NCBI RefSeq assembly: GCF_018642165.1
Contig: NZ_JAHHZM010000013.1
Location: forward strand, 62,001-126,000
Origin: Echinicola shivajiensis
GTDB lineage: Bacteria; Bacteroidota; Bacteroidia; Cytophagales; Cyclobacteriaceae
Direction: 5' to 3'
Length of the DNA stretch: 64,000 nucleotides
Positions 16,872 through 26,887 of this stretch are shown here, piece after piece (within the stretch, counting starts at the first letter, position 1; every line of letters begins with the position of its first letter). The position numbers and the translations under genes were made by a program. The notes below the pieces were generated by a model. That model worked only from the letters and a program-made list of their open reading frames with translations. It was not told where the DNA came from and made no database searches.

Positions 16872-17214
16872 TTTTTAATCATTTGAAATTTCATACTGGA
16901 ACAAGCAATGGGCCTGTTAACTGGTAATTAATCATATAAATCATTTAAACAACTATAAATTAGCCATTATGAAGGTGAAATAAAATTTTATAGGATAACA
17001 ATAATATGATTAGGACAATTTTGGGAAATTAAATGTTAAAAATAATCTCTAATTTCCATGCTTGATGTTCAGGTATGGGCCAGAGTGCTTGATGTTATAA
17101 TATTTGCAAAGCAAAATCTATCAAGCAGCTTATTTTTGAGTGGTAGAATACTAAATTTGCGTAAGGCCGCTAAGTCGACGCTTTTAGTGTACAAATAGTA
17201 AAGAATCAGTATTG
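16872..17214. other. Divergent promoter region, 343 bases
   Basis: Lies between the barrel gene (minus) and the M1 peptidase gene (plus). It contains an exact -7 box TAAATTTG at 17152-17159 for the plus-strand gene, and the 11-mer TGCTTGATGTT twice, at 17059-17069 and 17086-17096, 27 bases apart, a possible protein-binding site. No coding frame seen. Confidence 0.45.
17152..17159 (+). promoter_or_regulatory. Candidate -7 box for the M1 peptidase gene
   Basis: TAAATTTG, 55 bases before the ATG at 17215. A TTTG at 17135-17138 is closer than the usual spacing, so the -33 element is uncertain. Confidence 0.4.
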
Positions 17215-18798
17215 ATGAGAAAGTTTTTAATAGTATTTCATATACTTCTAATTTCATGCAGTTCTCTTTTGGCGCAAGAGGATGAAGGATGGTCATGGGG
17301 AGGAAAAATGGATCCCTTGCAAAGCAAATTTAGGGTTAAACATTATTCTTTGGAAATTGAGTTATTGCCTAGGATCCGGGGTATCAATGCGAGTATGGAA
17401 ATGCTGTTTGAAACAGAGGGGAATATGGATACTTTGAGATTGGACTTGGTAGATAATTTTGAGGTGATCAAAGTGGAGTCTTTGGGGGAGGAGCTTGACT
17501 TTAGCCACCATGATGACTTGCTTGAAATTTTTTTGAATGCACCCAGCAATCAAGTGAAGGTGTTTTATCGGGGTAGACCTCCGGTGGCGAAAAATCCCCC
17601 TTGGTCTGGCGGTTTTACCTGGAGCAAAGATGGTCATGGAAACAACTGGGTAGGGCTTTCCTGCCAAATGGAAGGTGCCAAGGTTTTTATGCCTTGTTTG
17701 GATCATCCGTCCAGTAAAGCTAGTAATGGTGTGGATCTATATTTTAAAGTGCCATTCCCATATTTTGTTGCTTCTAATGGAATATTATTGAATCAGGAAA
17801 CCAGTTTAGGTTATAATTATTTTCATTGGGCAACGGCCTATCCCATCAATAATTATGGAATCAATTTTACTATGGGGAGGTTTGTGGAAAGGTCACAAGA
17901 CTATGCATCTGTTTATGGCAGAAGTATTCCCATGAAAGTGTATTTATTGGAGGAAAATAGGAATATGGCAGAGAAACTGATGGGAGTTCTCGAAAGAAGC
18001 ACCCAGACCCAAGAGAAATATTTTGGAGAGTATCCTTTTCCTGATGATAAAATTGCGGTGGTTGAAACGCCTTATTTGGGCATGGAGCACCAAACAATCA
18101 ATGCCTATGGCAATGATTTCAATTTTACTGAGGTTGCTGGAAATGATTTCGACGCGCTCCTTCATCATGAGCTGGGCCATGAGTGGTGGGGCAACAAAAT
18201 GTCGGTAAGTGACTGGGGAGATTTTTGGATTCAGGAAGGGTTTTGTTCCTATGGAGATTTGCTTTATTACTTGGATCGTGGAGGGGAGAAAGCTTATTTA
18301 GAAAGAGCAAAAGCTATGGCGAGCGGGATAAAAAATGAGCGGCCTATTGTAATGGGGAAAAACATTAATTCTTATGATGCTTATCAGGGAGATATATATT
18401 CAAAAGGAGCTTTAGTTCTTCACAGTCTGAGATTTGTACTTGGGGATGAATTGTTTTTTCCATTGATTAAAGCATTTATAGAGAGCGATGAATTTACGTA
18501 TGAAAATCAAGTTGATTCAAAAGATTTTATAGATTTTGTCACTAACTATTCGGGAAAAAATCTTGATAGTTTTTTTGATATGTATCTATACAGCACGAAG
18601 TTGCCAAAAGTGAAAATCAATAAAAAGGGTAAGAATAAGTACGATGTGTCACTATCAGATATCCAGTTATCACTTCCAATGGAAATTAAAACTTCTGATG
18701 GGATTGAAAAAGTAGAACTTTCAAATAGCCCAATAAGGTTAAAGAGTGATGACCCAATTGAAGTGGATCCTAATGGATGGTATTTGTTAGATAAATAG
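17215..18798 (+). CDS. M1-family metallopeptidase, exported
   Basis: A 527-residue protein; the ATG at 17215 is preferred to the TTG just before it. The N-terminus MRKFLIVFHILLISCSSLLAQ is a signal peptide, possibly a lipoprotein one given ISC. The zinc site is complete: H318-E-L-G-H322 and the third ligand Glu341 in WIQEG, with the exopeptidase-type motif YLGMEHQ about 40 residues before, a known variant of GAMEN in this group. It cuts N-terminal residues from peptides, presumably in the periplasm or at the cell surface. The length is shorter than that of the classical 850-residue enzymes, because the C-terminal helical domain is absent, which is usual for this Bacteroidetes subgroup. Confidence 0.9.
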   Translation: MRKFLIVFHILLISCSSLLAQEDEGWSWGGKMDPLQSKFRVKHYSLEIELLPRIRGINASMEMLFETEGNMDTLRLDLVDNFEVIKVESLGEELDFSHHDDLLEIFLNAPSNQVKVFYRGRPPVAKNPPWSGGFTWSKDGHGNNWVGLSCQMEGAKVFMPCLDHPSSKASNGVDLYFKVPFPYFVASNGILLNQETSLGYNYFHWATAYPINNYGINFTMGRFVERSQDYASVYGRSIPMKVYLLEENRNMAEKLMGVLERSTQTQEKYFGEYPFPDDKIAVVETPYLGMEHQTINAYGNDFNFTEVAGNDFDALLHHELGHEWWGNKMSVSDWGDFWIQEGFCSYGDLLYYLDRGGEKAYLERAKAMASGIKNERPIVMGKNINSYDAYQGDIYSKGALVLHSLRFVLGDELFFPLIKAFIESDEFTYENQVDSKDFIDFVTNYSGKNLDSFFDMYLYSTKLPKVKINKKGKNKYDVSLSDIQLSLPMEIKTSDGIEKVELSNSPIRLKSDDPIEVDPNGWYLLDK

Positions 18799-18835
18799 AA
18801 AATGCCCCAGTGGCAATTTTGAACTGGGGCATTTT
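18799..18835. terminator. Bidirectional terminator between convergent genes
   Basis: AAAATGCCCCAGT (18799-18811) pairs perfectly with ACTGGGGCATTTT (18823-18835). It lies between the M1 gene and the minus-strand dipeptidase gene and can serve both. Confidence 0.85.
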
Positions 18836-18841
18836 AGTGGA

Positions 18842-20086
18842 TTAGCTCGCGGCTTCTTCAACCGCTCGCCATACCCTAAATACATTTTTATAGCAGATTT
18901 TTTCGATATCTTCTCTGCTATATCCTCTTTTCAGCAATTCAGCGATCAAGTTGGGGTACATAGAAACATCCTTAAGTCCATTAGGTAGAGAGTCTCCCAC
19001 ACCGTCAAAGTCAGAGCCAAAACCTACATGGTCAACCCCTACTAAGCTAACAACATGATCAATATGGTCAGCAACAAGGCTTACATCCGGGAATACATTG
19101 TGATCTGCGACGTACTTTTCTATATATACTTGTGCTGCGGAATCGCTCCTGCTCAGTTCATTTTGGGCAAGCCAGTTTACAATATGTTCTCTGACAGTCG
19201 CAGTTCTTTCATTGTAGTCTCCATCAATGAAACTTCCGCCAAAATTGATCATAATGACGCCTTTGTTTTTACCCAATGCTTTGACCATTTTGTCGTTCAT
19301 ATTTCTTTCGAAGCCCGGTGTAAATTTTCTGGAGGAACTATGTGATGCTATTACAGGGACATCTGTCAGTTCCATGACATCATAAAAAGTATCATCGGAA
19401 ACATGCGAAATATCTACCATGATACCTACCTTGTTCATTTCCTTGACCACTTCCTTTCCAAATTCAGAAAGCCCACCATGTGTTCTGGTGGTATCATAGG
19501 ATGAATCCCCAATAAGGTTGTCCTTGCCATGAGTGAGGGTGATATATCGAATACCTTTTTCATGAAAATAGGACACATTGGAAAGGTCGTCTTCTATGCC
19601 GGCACCATTTTCCATTCCCATAGGTAGGGAAACTTTTCCTGCCTTGAAATTGGCTTCAATATCGTCAGGACTATAGGCCATGGCAAATTTTTCGGGCCAA
19701 GTTTCTGCCAATCTTTTGGTCATTAAAATAAGTGAGTCTGCGAGTATTTTAGCACCACCAGTTTGTTGATATCTTGCAGGTAGATATATGGACATGAAAG
19801 GTGCATCTAGGCCGCCTTCTTTAGCTCTAGGGAAGTCAAAATTACCCCCGTCAGTTCTTTCAGATACATCCAATATTTCTCTTTGTAGGGTAAAGCCTCC
19901 TACTTTCATCCTATAAGGTAAGTCCACATGTCCGTCTACCATAATGGTTTCATGAGCGATAGTCTTGGCATATTCGAGTCTTTCCTCGTCGGAAACTTGA
20001 GTATAATCTATTTTTTCCTCCTTTGAATTACAGGAAATCAAAGCAAGGCTTAGAAAAAATGCATTAAGGGTAAGGGCGTTTTTCAT
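18842..20086 (-). CDS. M19 (renal-type) membrane dipeptidase lipoprotein
   Basis: A 414-residue protein with lipoprotein signal ending LALISC (Cys19). It has the binuclear zinc ligands of the M19 family: VDGHVDLP (His53, Asp55), the bridging Glu in GMENGAGIE, VDISHVSDD and ASHSSSRKF. It also has LTHGKDN and GSDFDGVGD. These enzymes hydrolyse dipeptides, including ones with a D-residue. Anchoring in an envelope membrane facing the periplasm or the surface is inferred from the lipobox. The residues look intact, so it should be active. It is convergent with the M1 aminopeptidase gene, which suggests a shared theme of peptide scavenging but not an operon. Confidence 0.93.
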   Translation of the reverse strand: MKNALTLNAFFLSLALISCNSKEEKIDYTQVSDEERLEYAKTIAHETIMVDGHVDLPYRMKVGGFTLQREILDVSERTDGGNFDFPRAKEGGLDAPFMSIYLPARYQQTGGAKILADSLILMTKRLAETWPEKFAMAYSPDDIEANFKAGKVSLPMGMENGAGIEDDLSNVSYFHEKGIRYITLTHGKDNLIGDSSYDTTRTHGGLSEFGKEVVKEMNKVGIMVDISHVSDDTFYDVMELTDVPVIASHSSSRKFTPGFERNMNDKMVKALGKNKGVIMINFGGSFIDGDYNERTATVREHIVNWLAQNELSRSDSAAQVYIEKYVADHNVFPDVSLVADHIDHVVSLVGVDHVGFGSDFDGVGDSLPNGLKDVSMYPNLIAELLKRGYSREDIEKICYKNVFRVWRAVEEAAS

Positions 20087-20476
20087 ATTCGGTATTTAAG
20101 TATTAACGATGTTGAACGGGGTAATTTACAATATTTGAAAGTCTTTAGGCAGTTCCCTGAAACTATAATAGGTTTGTTTCAGTCTTTTGTTTTTGATTAA
20201 TGGGAATTTTGGGTAGGCCTAAGGTACAGGAAATTGATTTCGCAAAATGTATTTCAATCCAATATGCTAAGTCCTTTCGGATATAGCAAGGGATTGTATA
20301 TGATTGCTTTGGATTTTGAGGGAAAAAGAGGTCAATCGGCATATTTCGTATCGAAACGGGGGGTGAACTAGTCCATGGATAAGTATTTTAAGCAATAAGC
20401 TTGTTAGATGGCTATTATTTTCACTAAGTTTATTTTAGTACTTTTAATATTGTAACCATTAAAGTTTAATGTGACC
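20087..20476. other. Divergent intergenic region, 390 bases
   Basis: Lies between the dipeptidase gene and the beta-propeller lipoprotein gene. It holds a small inverted repeat CTGAAAC...GTTTCAG (20157-20163 and 20176-20182). No exact -7 box for either gene and no coding frame were seen. Confidence 0.4.
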
Positions 20477-21367
20477 ATGAAAAAAACTAACAATTTTCTG
20501 ATTATGATGATGATATCTCCACTTCTATTTTGGAACTGTGGAGGAGAAAGTAAAAAAGAAGCTGAGGAGGAAAGTGTAATAGAGGTCGAAGAGGAAATGG
20601 TAGCGCCCAGTTTGACACTATTATGGGAAACTTCTGATGAGCTAACTACTTGTGAATCTGTTTTGGTGGATAAGGGAACAGGTACTATATATGTTTCCAA
20701 TATTGCCGGAGATCCAAGAAAAAAAGATGGAATTGGATTTATTTCTATTATCAATAAAGACGGGGAGATTGTAGAAAAGGATTGGGTGACTGGAATAGAT
20801 GCACCAAAGGGTATGGGAATACTGAATGGTAAGCTTTATGTGACCAATATTGATGAGCTGGTGGAGATTGATATCGAAAATGCCAAGATTGCCCAGCGAT
20901 ATGCTGTAGAGGGAGCAAGTTTTCTAAATGATGTAGATGTTTATGGAAGCAAGGTGTATTTTTCTGATATGGAAACTGGGAAAATCCATGTACTTGAAGG
21001 TGGAGAAGTGACTGAGATAGCTTCAGGTCAAACAGGTATTAATGGATTAAGACTTGATGATGCAGGAGTTTTGTATGGTTTGGATGGAGCGGGATTAAAA
21101 AAATATGACAATGAGGGGATGGCTGAAGTGCTCAATGGTGAAGTTACAGGGGGGGATGGATTGATTATTTTGGGAGATAATGACTTCCTTGCTAGTAGAT
21201 GGGTTGGTGAAATCTGGATTATTCAAAATGGAGAGGCTACGAAGCTATTGGATACTAAGGATGCTGGTTCTAATACGGCAGATATTGGATATCTTGTAGA
21301 AGATCAGATTGTATTAGTTCCTACATTTATGAAAAATAAGGTTGCAGCTTATAAACTGGATTATTAG
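20477..21367 (+). CDS. Beta-propeller lipoprotein (SMP-30/NHL-like)
   Basis: A 296-residue protein from the ATG at 20477, which opens the lipoprotein signal MKKTNNFLIMMMISPLLFWNC; the GTG at 20471 would only add two residues. After an acidic spacer the body is a run of six or so blades with repeats like GTIYVSNIAGD, GKLYVTNIDELVEID, SKVYFSDMETGKIHVLEGG and GVLYGLDGAGLKKYD, as in SMP-30/gluconolactonase or NHL propellers. The acidic metal ligands of SMP-30 enzymes could not be verified, so a binding rather than enzymatic role is possible. It is followed by a strong terminator and appears monocistronic. Confidence 0.7.
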   Translation: MKKTNNFLIMMMISPLLFWNCGGESKKEAEEESVIEVEEEMVAPSLTLLWETSDELTTCESVLVDKGTGTIYVSNIAGDPRKKDGIGFISIINKDGEIVEKDWVTGIDAPKGMGILNGKLYVTNIDELVEIDIENAKIAQRYAVEGASFLNDVDVYGSKVYFSDMETGKIHVLEGGEVTEIASGQTGINGLRLDDAGVLYGLDGAGLKKYDNEGMAEVLNGEVTGGDGLIILGDNDFLASRWVGEIWIIQNGEATKLLDTKDAGSNTADIGYLVEDQIVLVPTFMKNKVAAYKLDY

Positions 21368-21391
21368 AAAAGCCTAAATAGTAGAATAGCG

Positions 21392-21425
21392 AAAAGGGAG
21401 TGGGATTTAATTTCACTCCCTTTTT
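21392..21425 (+). terminator. Hairpin terminator
   Basis: AAAAGGGAGTG (21392-21402) pairs with CACTCCCTTTT (21414-21424), followed by T. Ends the propeller lipoprotein transcript. Confidence 0.85.
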
Positions 21426-21981
21426 GTGTTTAGGGATTATTAGGTGTTGTTTTATTAATGTGAGGATGACTAGTAGATATATAGTACATCAGCTTTAATT
21501 TGTATTTGAGTATTTAGAAATGAATTAATTTTTTCGAAAATAAATATAGTTCGAAAGAATATTTAAATCGTTATAAAAATACTAGTGTACTTTGCGGTTG
21601 TGTCAGTTTGTATTTGAATAATATTTTGATAACCATTTTTGGTTTGCTGATTTGTATATAAAGTGGCTGATTCTTTTTTTTAGTTGACAATGGTAGGTTT
21701 TTTTGTAGGAGAAGATAGTTTGGTCGCTTTGAAATATAATTATGTAGATACGGAAAAAACCGATTGTTTATTCTATTGAATGGTGTTTTTTTTGACTAAT
21801 CAATATATGATAATAGTTATAGAAAATATTTGAATAGAACAAATTGCTTTTTATAATGATTTTATTTTTTTAAATTGATGATATCCAGTACGTTATGGTA
21901 CGTGTGCTGTGTGTTTAGGGTTGAAATTTACTTTTCACTCTAAATAAGAAGTAGTGTTAAACCAAAATAAAACAACCGCAT
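21426..21981. other. Long AT-rich leader region before the first SusC gene
   Basis: 556 bases without a coding frame. TTCGAA occurs at 21533-21538 and 21550-21555, spaced 17 bases. The last bases before the ATG (AAACAACCGCAT) are nearly the same as before the second SusC gene (ATCAACCGCAT). No exact TAnnTTTG box at a plausible position was found. Confidence 0.4.
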
Positions 21982-24900
21982 ATGAAAAAAAGTGTACTAT
22001 TAGCCCTCTTGCTGGGCTTGATTGGGCAATTCGCTTTTGCACAATCAAGCTCAGTAAAAGGAACGGTTACTTCAGCTGAAAGCGGAGAGCCGATTCCCGG
22101 CGTAAGTATTCTGGTGAAAGGTACCTCTAAGGGTGCTATCACAGATTTGGATGGTATGTATTCTCTGGAAATACCATCTGGTGGAGAAGTGTTAATCTTC
22201 TCATTTATAGGTATGACTTCTCAAGAAATTGTTATCGGTGACCAAAGTGTAATTGATGTAGTGATGGAATCCGATGCGAGGGAGTTGTCTGAGGTTGTCG
22301 TTACTGCAATGGGTATCACAAGGGAAAAAGCATCTCTGGGTTACTCAGTTCAGCAAGTCGACTCCGAAGAGCTTAATAAGTCTCAGCAGACAGATGTGTT
22401 GAGTTCTCTTTCAGGTCGTGTTTCTGGTGTTCAGTTAAGCTCCTCGACCAATATGGGAGGGTCTAAGAGGATTACTATTAGAGGTGCCAGCTCATTTTTT
22501 GGTGAAAACCAGCCATTGATTGTGATTGATGGGTTACCTGTAAATAATTCCAATTTTAACGATGAGAACATGCAGGAAGGTAGCGGTGGCTATGATTATG
22601 GTAATATGCTAAACGACCTTAATCCAAATGATATCGAGAGTATCTCGGTTTTAAAGGGAACGGCTGCGGCACTATATGGATCCCGTGCGGCAAATGGGGT
22701 TTTAGTGATTACAACTAAAAGAGGAGTGCCCGGTAAAGAATCATTTAGTGTAGATGTAAGTTCATCGGTTAATTTCGAGAGTGTTTATTTAATGCCGGAT
22801 CTTCAGACCAAATATGGAGGAGGAGCGATTATTAGCGATGAAGATGGTGGGGTAGATGGTTTTGAAGTAGCCAATATCAATGGCACTGATTATAAGGTAG
22901 TACAATATGGTATTGATGAAAGCTGGGGGCCAAGGTACAATCCGGATGTTTCAGTTTTACACTGGGATGCTTTCAGTGAAGATTACCCTGAAGATTATTT
23001 GAACCCAAGACCATGGGTTACCCCTGAAAATGATGTGCGGGACTTTTTTGAAACCGGTGTTTCTTATGTAAACTCTGTGGCTATTTCCAGTTCCAATATC
23101 AATTCTGCTGTTCGCTTTGGCTATTCCAATACCAAGACTTCTGGTACCTTGCCTGGTTCTGATATGGTGAAGAATAATTTTTCATTGAGTGGTAAGACCA
23201 AAATAATGGATAAGCTCAGCGCTAATTCTACTTTGAATTTTGTACGAACCAAAACAAAAGGTAGGCCGCTTTTGGGGTATCCGGCATCCAATCAGCCTTA
23301 TGGTAGTCCACTAGGTCAGATTTTGTTTCAATGGACACAGCGTCAAATAGACTACGGAAGATCAAAAAAATACCTGAACAATGACGGTACTCAGCGATCA
23401 TGGAACAGAAACTCTTGGGATGATCCTACTCCACATTATTCTGATAACCATTACTGGGCAGCTTATGAAAACTTTTCTGATGATGAAAGAGACAGGTTCT
23501 ATGGTAATATAGGTCTGAACTATGAAATAATGGAGGGGTTGAACTTGAGTGGTCGAGTAAGTGGCGATTTGTATTCCTTTTATAATAGGGAAAGAGTCGC
23601 TGTTGGTTCTCAGGCACAATCCTACTATTATGAGGCAGTAAGAAATAATTACGAATATAATTATGAGCTGACTTTGGGCTATGATAAGCGCATCAATGAA
23701 AGTTTTCATATTAACGCATTGATTGGAGGTAACCAAATGAGACAAAGGCTCCATCTCAATAGGGGAGAATCCTCAGGTGGACTTGTCGTAGCAAAATTGT
23801 ATAACCTGTTGAATTCTGCTGGTGCAGTATTAGTTAATGATCAGACCACCAAAAAAGGGATCAACAGCATATTTGCCACCGCGAGTCTAGGTTTTATGGA
23901 TATGTTGTATTTGGATTTGACAGCTAGGAATGACTGGTCCACAACACTTCCAGAAGGCAACAATTCTTATTTTTATCCTTCTGGCTCACTTAGCTTTTTA
24001 TTCTCTGAAAAATTAGGCTTGTCCTGGTTGAGCTATGGTAAGTTGCGTGTAGGGGCAGCTAGGGTGTCAAAAGATACGGATCCATATAGAGTAATAAATA
24101 CCTATCAATTTAATGATGATGGTACTTTCCAAGGTTTGCCTAGGGTTTTTACTCCTGAAGAATTGTTGAATAGCAATTTGAAACCGGAAAATACTGATAC
24201 CTGGGAGATCGGTTTGGAAGCCAGTATGCTGAATGATAGGGTTGGATTTGATGTGACCTATTTTAAAAATGTGACCACAGACCAAATTATTCCGCTAGAA
24301 GTATCGAGGTCCACAGGCTATAAAGCTAAATTTATTAATGCCGGTGAGATTGTTAATAAAGGTATAGAGGTGATGTTGAGAGGTACGCCAGTACGGACCA
24401 GTAATTTCAGCTGGGACATCACCGTGAACTATACTAAGATTGATAATGAAGTCAAGAGCATTATTGATGGTATCGAGGCTATGGATATTGGTGTGGCACC
24501 ATTTAGTGGGGTGACTTTGAGAGCTTCCGTTGGTGAGAGGTATGGACAGCTTTGGGGCTATGATTTCTTGTATGATGATGCTGGAAATAGAGTGGTCCAA
24601 GACAATGGCTACTGGGCTAGGACCCCCAATCTAGTTCCTCTTGGATCAGTATTACCGGATTATAATATGGGTATTAGGAATTACTTTACTTATGGCGGTT
24701 TTGATTTAAGTGTGTTATTGGACATTCAGCAGGGAGGTAAATTCTATTCCGTATCCCATATGTGGGGGCACTATGCAGGAACATGGGGGCCTACTGCAGG
24801 GGTGAATGACATGGGAAATGAGATCCGTTCTCCTGTCGCTGAAGGTGGTGGTATTAAGTTGGATGGTGTAACTGGTGATGTTGAGTTCAATGAAGATGGA

Positions 24901-25251
24901 ACCTACACTGTTAGTAATACTGCACCTAATGAAACCTATGTGGAAGGTCAAGCGTGGGCAGCAAGGCATTATCACGGTTTTGGAATGCCAAGTGCACAAA
25001 GTGTATTTGATGCTGATTATATAAAAGTGAGAGAATTGGCCTTGGGTTATAATTTCAATATTAGTTCTATTCCATTAATAAGGACATTAAGAGTTTCTGC
25101 TTATGGTAGAAATCTGTGGACATTTGGATTGGATTATAAAGGATTGGATCCAGAAATCGCTGTAAATGGTTCTGGTAACATTCAAGGTATTGAGGGGGCG
25201 TTTATGCCAACTTCAAGGACTTATGGATTTAAGTTGGATATTGGACTATAA
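21982..25251 (+). CDS. SusC/RagA-type TonB-linked outer-membrane protein 1
   Basis: A 1089-residue protein. Residues 1-20 are a signal peptide ending FAFAQ. A carboxypeptidase-regulatory-like domain follows (SVKGTVTSAESGEPIPGVSI...LDGMYSLEIP). Next is a TonB-box-like segment (ARELSEVVVTAMG), a plug domain (GRVSGVQL, IDGLPVNNSNF, ISVLKGTAAALYGSRAANG) and a C-terminal 22-strand barrel ending RTYGFKLDIGL. With its SusD partner 13 bases downstream it should form an active importer for oligosaccharide or peptide ligands, powered by TonB. No glycosidase, peptidase or sigma/anti-sigma pair is adjacent, so the ligand cannot be predicted. The first 120 residues are very close to those of the second SusC protein, the rest much less so. 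Confidence 0.95.
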   Translation: MKKSVLLALLLGLIGQFAFAQSSSVKGTVTSAESGEPIPGVSILVKGTSKGAITDLDGMYSLEIPSGGEVLIFSFIGMTSQEIVIGDQSVIDVVMESDARELSEVVVTAMGITREKASLGYSVQQVDSEELNKSQQTDVLSSLSGRVSGVQLSSSTNMGGSKRITIRGASSFFGENQPLIVIDGLPVNNSNFNDENMQEGSGGYDYGNMLNDLNPNDIESISVLKGTAAALYGSRAANGVLVITTKRGVPGKESFSVDVSSSVNFESVYLMPDLQTKYGGGAIISDEDGGVDGFEVANINGTDYKVVQYGIDESWGPRYNPDVSVLHWDAFSEDYPEDYLNPRPWVTPENDVRDFFETGVSYVNSVAISSSNINSAVRFGYSNTKTSGTLPGSDMVKNNFSLSGKTKIMDKLSANSTLNFVRTKTKGRPLLGYPASNQPYGSPLGQILFQWTQRQIDYGRSKKYLNNDGTQRSWNRNSWDDPTPHYSDNHYWAAYENFSDDERDRFYGNIGLNYEIMEGLNLSGRVSGDLYSFYNRERVAVGSQAQSYYYEAVRNNYEYNYELTLGYDKRINESFHINALIGGNQMRQRLHLNRGESSGGLVVAKLYNLLNSAGAVLVNDQTTKKGINSIFATASLGFMDMLYLDLTARNDWSTTLPEGNNSYFYPSGSLSFLFSEKLGLSWLSYGKLRVGAARVSKDTDPYRVINTYQFNDDGTFQGLPRVFTPEELLNSNLKPENTDTWEIGLEASMLNDRVGFDVTYFKNVTTDQIIPLEVSRSTGYKAKFINAGEIVNKGIEVMLRGTPVRTSNFSWDITVNYTKIDNEVKSIIDGIEAMDIGVAPFSGVTLRASVGERYGQLWGYDFLYDDAGNRVVQDNGYWARTPNLVPLGSVLPDYNMGIRNYFTYGGFDLSVLLDIQQGGKFYSVSHMWGHYAGTWGPTAGVNDMGNEIRSPVAEGGGIKLDGVTGDVEFNEDGTYTVSNTAPNETYVEGQAWAARHYHGFGMPSAQSVFDADYIKVRELALGYNFNISSIPLIRTLRVSAYGRNLWTFGLDYKGLDPEIAVNGSGNIQGIEGAFMPTSRTYGFKLDIGL

Positions 25252-25264
25252 ACACTTAAGTATT

Positions 25265-26830
25265 ATGAAAAGCATAAAATCGATAATATATATACTTGGA
25301 ATAACATTGTTATTCGCAGCATGTAGCTTGGATTATGAAAACAATCCTAATGAAGTAAACGATCCACCTACTTCAGGTTTGCTGAACGATGCGACCAAAA
25401 AGATGATGGATGATTTTTACGATGAATGGTTTCAGGGTAGGTTTACTTTGGTGACAGTACAATATTGGACTCAGACAGCCTATGCAGATGAGGACAGGTA
25501 TGTTTACAGGGAATCTCAAAGAGAAACATGGGAGGACTTCTATGCCAATTTGGAGGATCTCAGAAAGGTGATACAATTGAATACAGATGAGGCTACTAGG
25601 GTAGAAAATAGCCAGTATGGATCAAATGCCAATCAGATAGCAGTGGCCAGGATTTTAATGTCATGGACTTTTAATGTCATGGCCGATACCTGGGGTGATA
25701 TTCCTTATTATTCATTTGGGTCTGAAGATCCTGACTTTCAGGCGTTGGAAGTAGCTGATGCAGAAGAAGAAATATTAGCTCCAGTGTATGCCACACAGGA
25801 AAAGATATACGCTGATATTTTAAATGAATTGGATGAGGCTGAGGCTATGATTGAAGTAAATGAAGCTGGAGTAGTGGCAGACGTTATCTATGGAGGTGAT
25901 ATGGCAAAATGGCAGAGATTTGCCAATTCTCTTAGATTAAGAGTGGCTTTAAAGATAAGAGATGCCAATCCATCATTAGCGAACACACATATTGCTGATG
26001 CGATTGCTAGAGGGGTTTTTACATCTGTTGATGATAATGCCAATTTTATTTACGAGGCTGCTGATGTAAATGCCGGACCTTTTTATAGGGCTTTTAATGT
26101 AAGTAATAGAACAGATTTCGCTATTTCACATCCTTTCTGTCAGTTGTTATTAGGTAATAATTTGTTTGATCACGACCTAAATGATATTACAACAAATCCA
26201 TTTCTTGGAATTCGTGATCCACGAATTGAGCAGTATGCAGGGGTGAACAAAGACGGTAACTATATAGGAATGCCCGTAAATGAAAGTTCTACAGAGTCTC
26301 AATTGTTTGTTTGGGAAAGTTTTCCAGGCGATAAGATCATCAATACTCCCGACTTTACTCAATCTCTGATGGAGTTTGCTGAGGTTTCGTTTATTCTCAG
26401 TGAATTAAATGGTTGGGATCAGACTCACTATGAAAACGGTGTACGGGCCTCAATGGAGAAATGGGGAGTGGCACCTGCTCAAATAGAAGCTTATATTGCA
26501 GCATTGCCTCCAGCGAATGAGGAGACTGTATTGACCCAAAAATATATTGGTCTATATATGGATGCTCATACGGCATGGGAGGAATATAGGCGTACAGGTT
26601 ATCCCAGGACCCTCATCATGCCAGGTACTGAATTCAGCGTAATTCCTGAGCCTGGAACTAAATTCGATTATACATTTTCTTCATTGGTTGAAGGCCTTAC
26701 TGATTTGCCATTTAGATTACAGTATCCTGATTTTGAAAGAACCTTGAACGGTAATAACAGAGGACAAGCTGTAAGTAGGTTGACCAATGGTGATGCTTTG
26801 AATTCAAAATTGTGGTGGGATGTAGATTGA
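25265..26830 (+). CDS. SusD/RagB-type lipoprotein 1
   Basis: A 521-residue surface lipoprotein. The start at ATG 25265 opens MKSIKSIIYILGITLLFAAC with a lipobox (FAAC); an open frame extends further upstream but overlaps SusC. The body is the helical SusD fold of the SusD-like_2 type, with KWQRFANSLRLRVALKIRD and ANPSLANTHIADAI as typical segments and TAWEEYRRTGYP near the C-terminus. It is the ligand-binding lid of the SusC barrel encoded just upstream. No ligand can be deduced. A strong terminator 28 bases after the stop closes the two-gene unit. Confidence 0.92.
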   Translation: MKSIKSIIYILGITLLFAACSLDYENNPNEVNDPPTSGLLNDATKKMMDDFYDEWFQGRFTLVTVQYWTQTAYADEDRYVYRESQRETWEDFYANLEDLRKVIQLNTDEATRVENSQYGSNANQIAVARILMSWTFNVMADTWGDIPYYSFGSEDPDFQALEVADAEEEILAPVYATQEKIYADILNELDEAEAMIEVNEAGVVADVIYGGDMAKWQRFANSLRLRVALKIRDANPSLANTHIADAIARGVFTSVDDNANFIYEAADVNAGPFYRAFNVSNRTDFAISHPFCQLLLGNNLFDHDLNDITTNPFLGIRDPRIEQYAGVNKDGNYIGMPVNESSTESQLFVWESFPGDKIINTPDFTQSLMEFAEVSFILSELNGWDQTHYENGVRASMEKWGVAPAQIEAYIAALPPANEETVLTQKYIGLYMDAHTAWEEYRRTGYPRTLIMPGTEFSVIPEPGTKFDYTFSSLVEGLTDLPFRLQYPDFERTLNGNNRGQAVSRLTNGDALNSKLWWDVD

Positions 26831-26857
26831 TTAATTTTGAAGCAGCTAATTTATTTG

Positions 26858-26887
26858 AAGCCATCCGCCTCGGCGGATGGCTTTTTT
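26858..26887 (+). terminator. Strong terminator of SusCD unit 1
   Basis: GCCATCCGC (26860-26868), loop CTCG and GCGGATGGC (26873-26881) followed by six T residues; the GC-rich stem stands out in this AT-rich DNA. Confidence 0.92.

Noticed and set aside
21533-21555. TTCGAA pair before the first SusC gene as a regulator site
   Set aside because: Six-base palindromes are frequent in AT-rich DNA, and nothing similar precedes the second SusC gene.
25166-25264. Extended N-terminus of the first SusD gene overlapping SusC
   Set aside because: The ATG at 25265 opens a complete lipoprotein signal; the upstream codons are the out-of-frame SusC 3' end.
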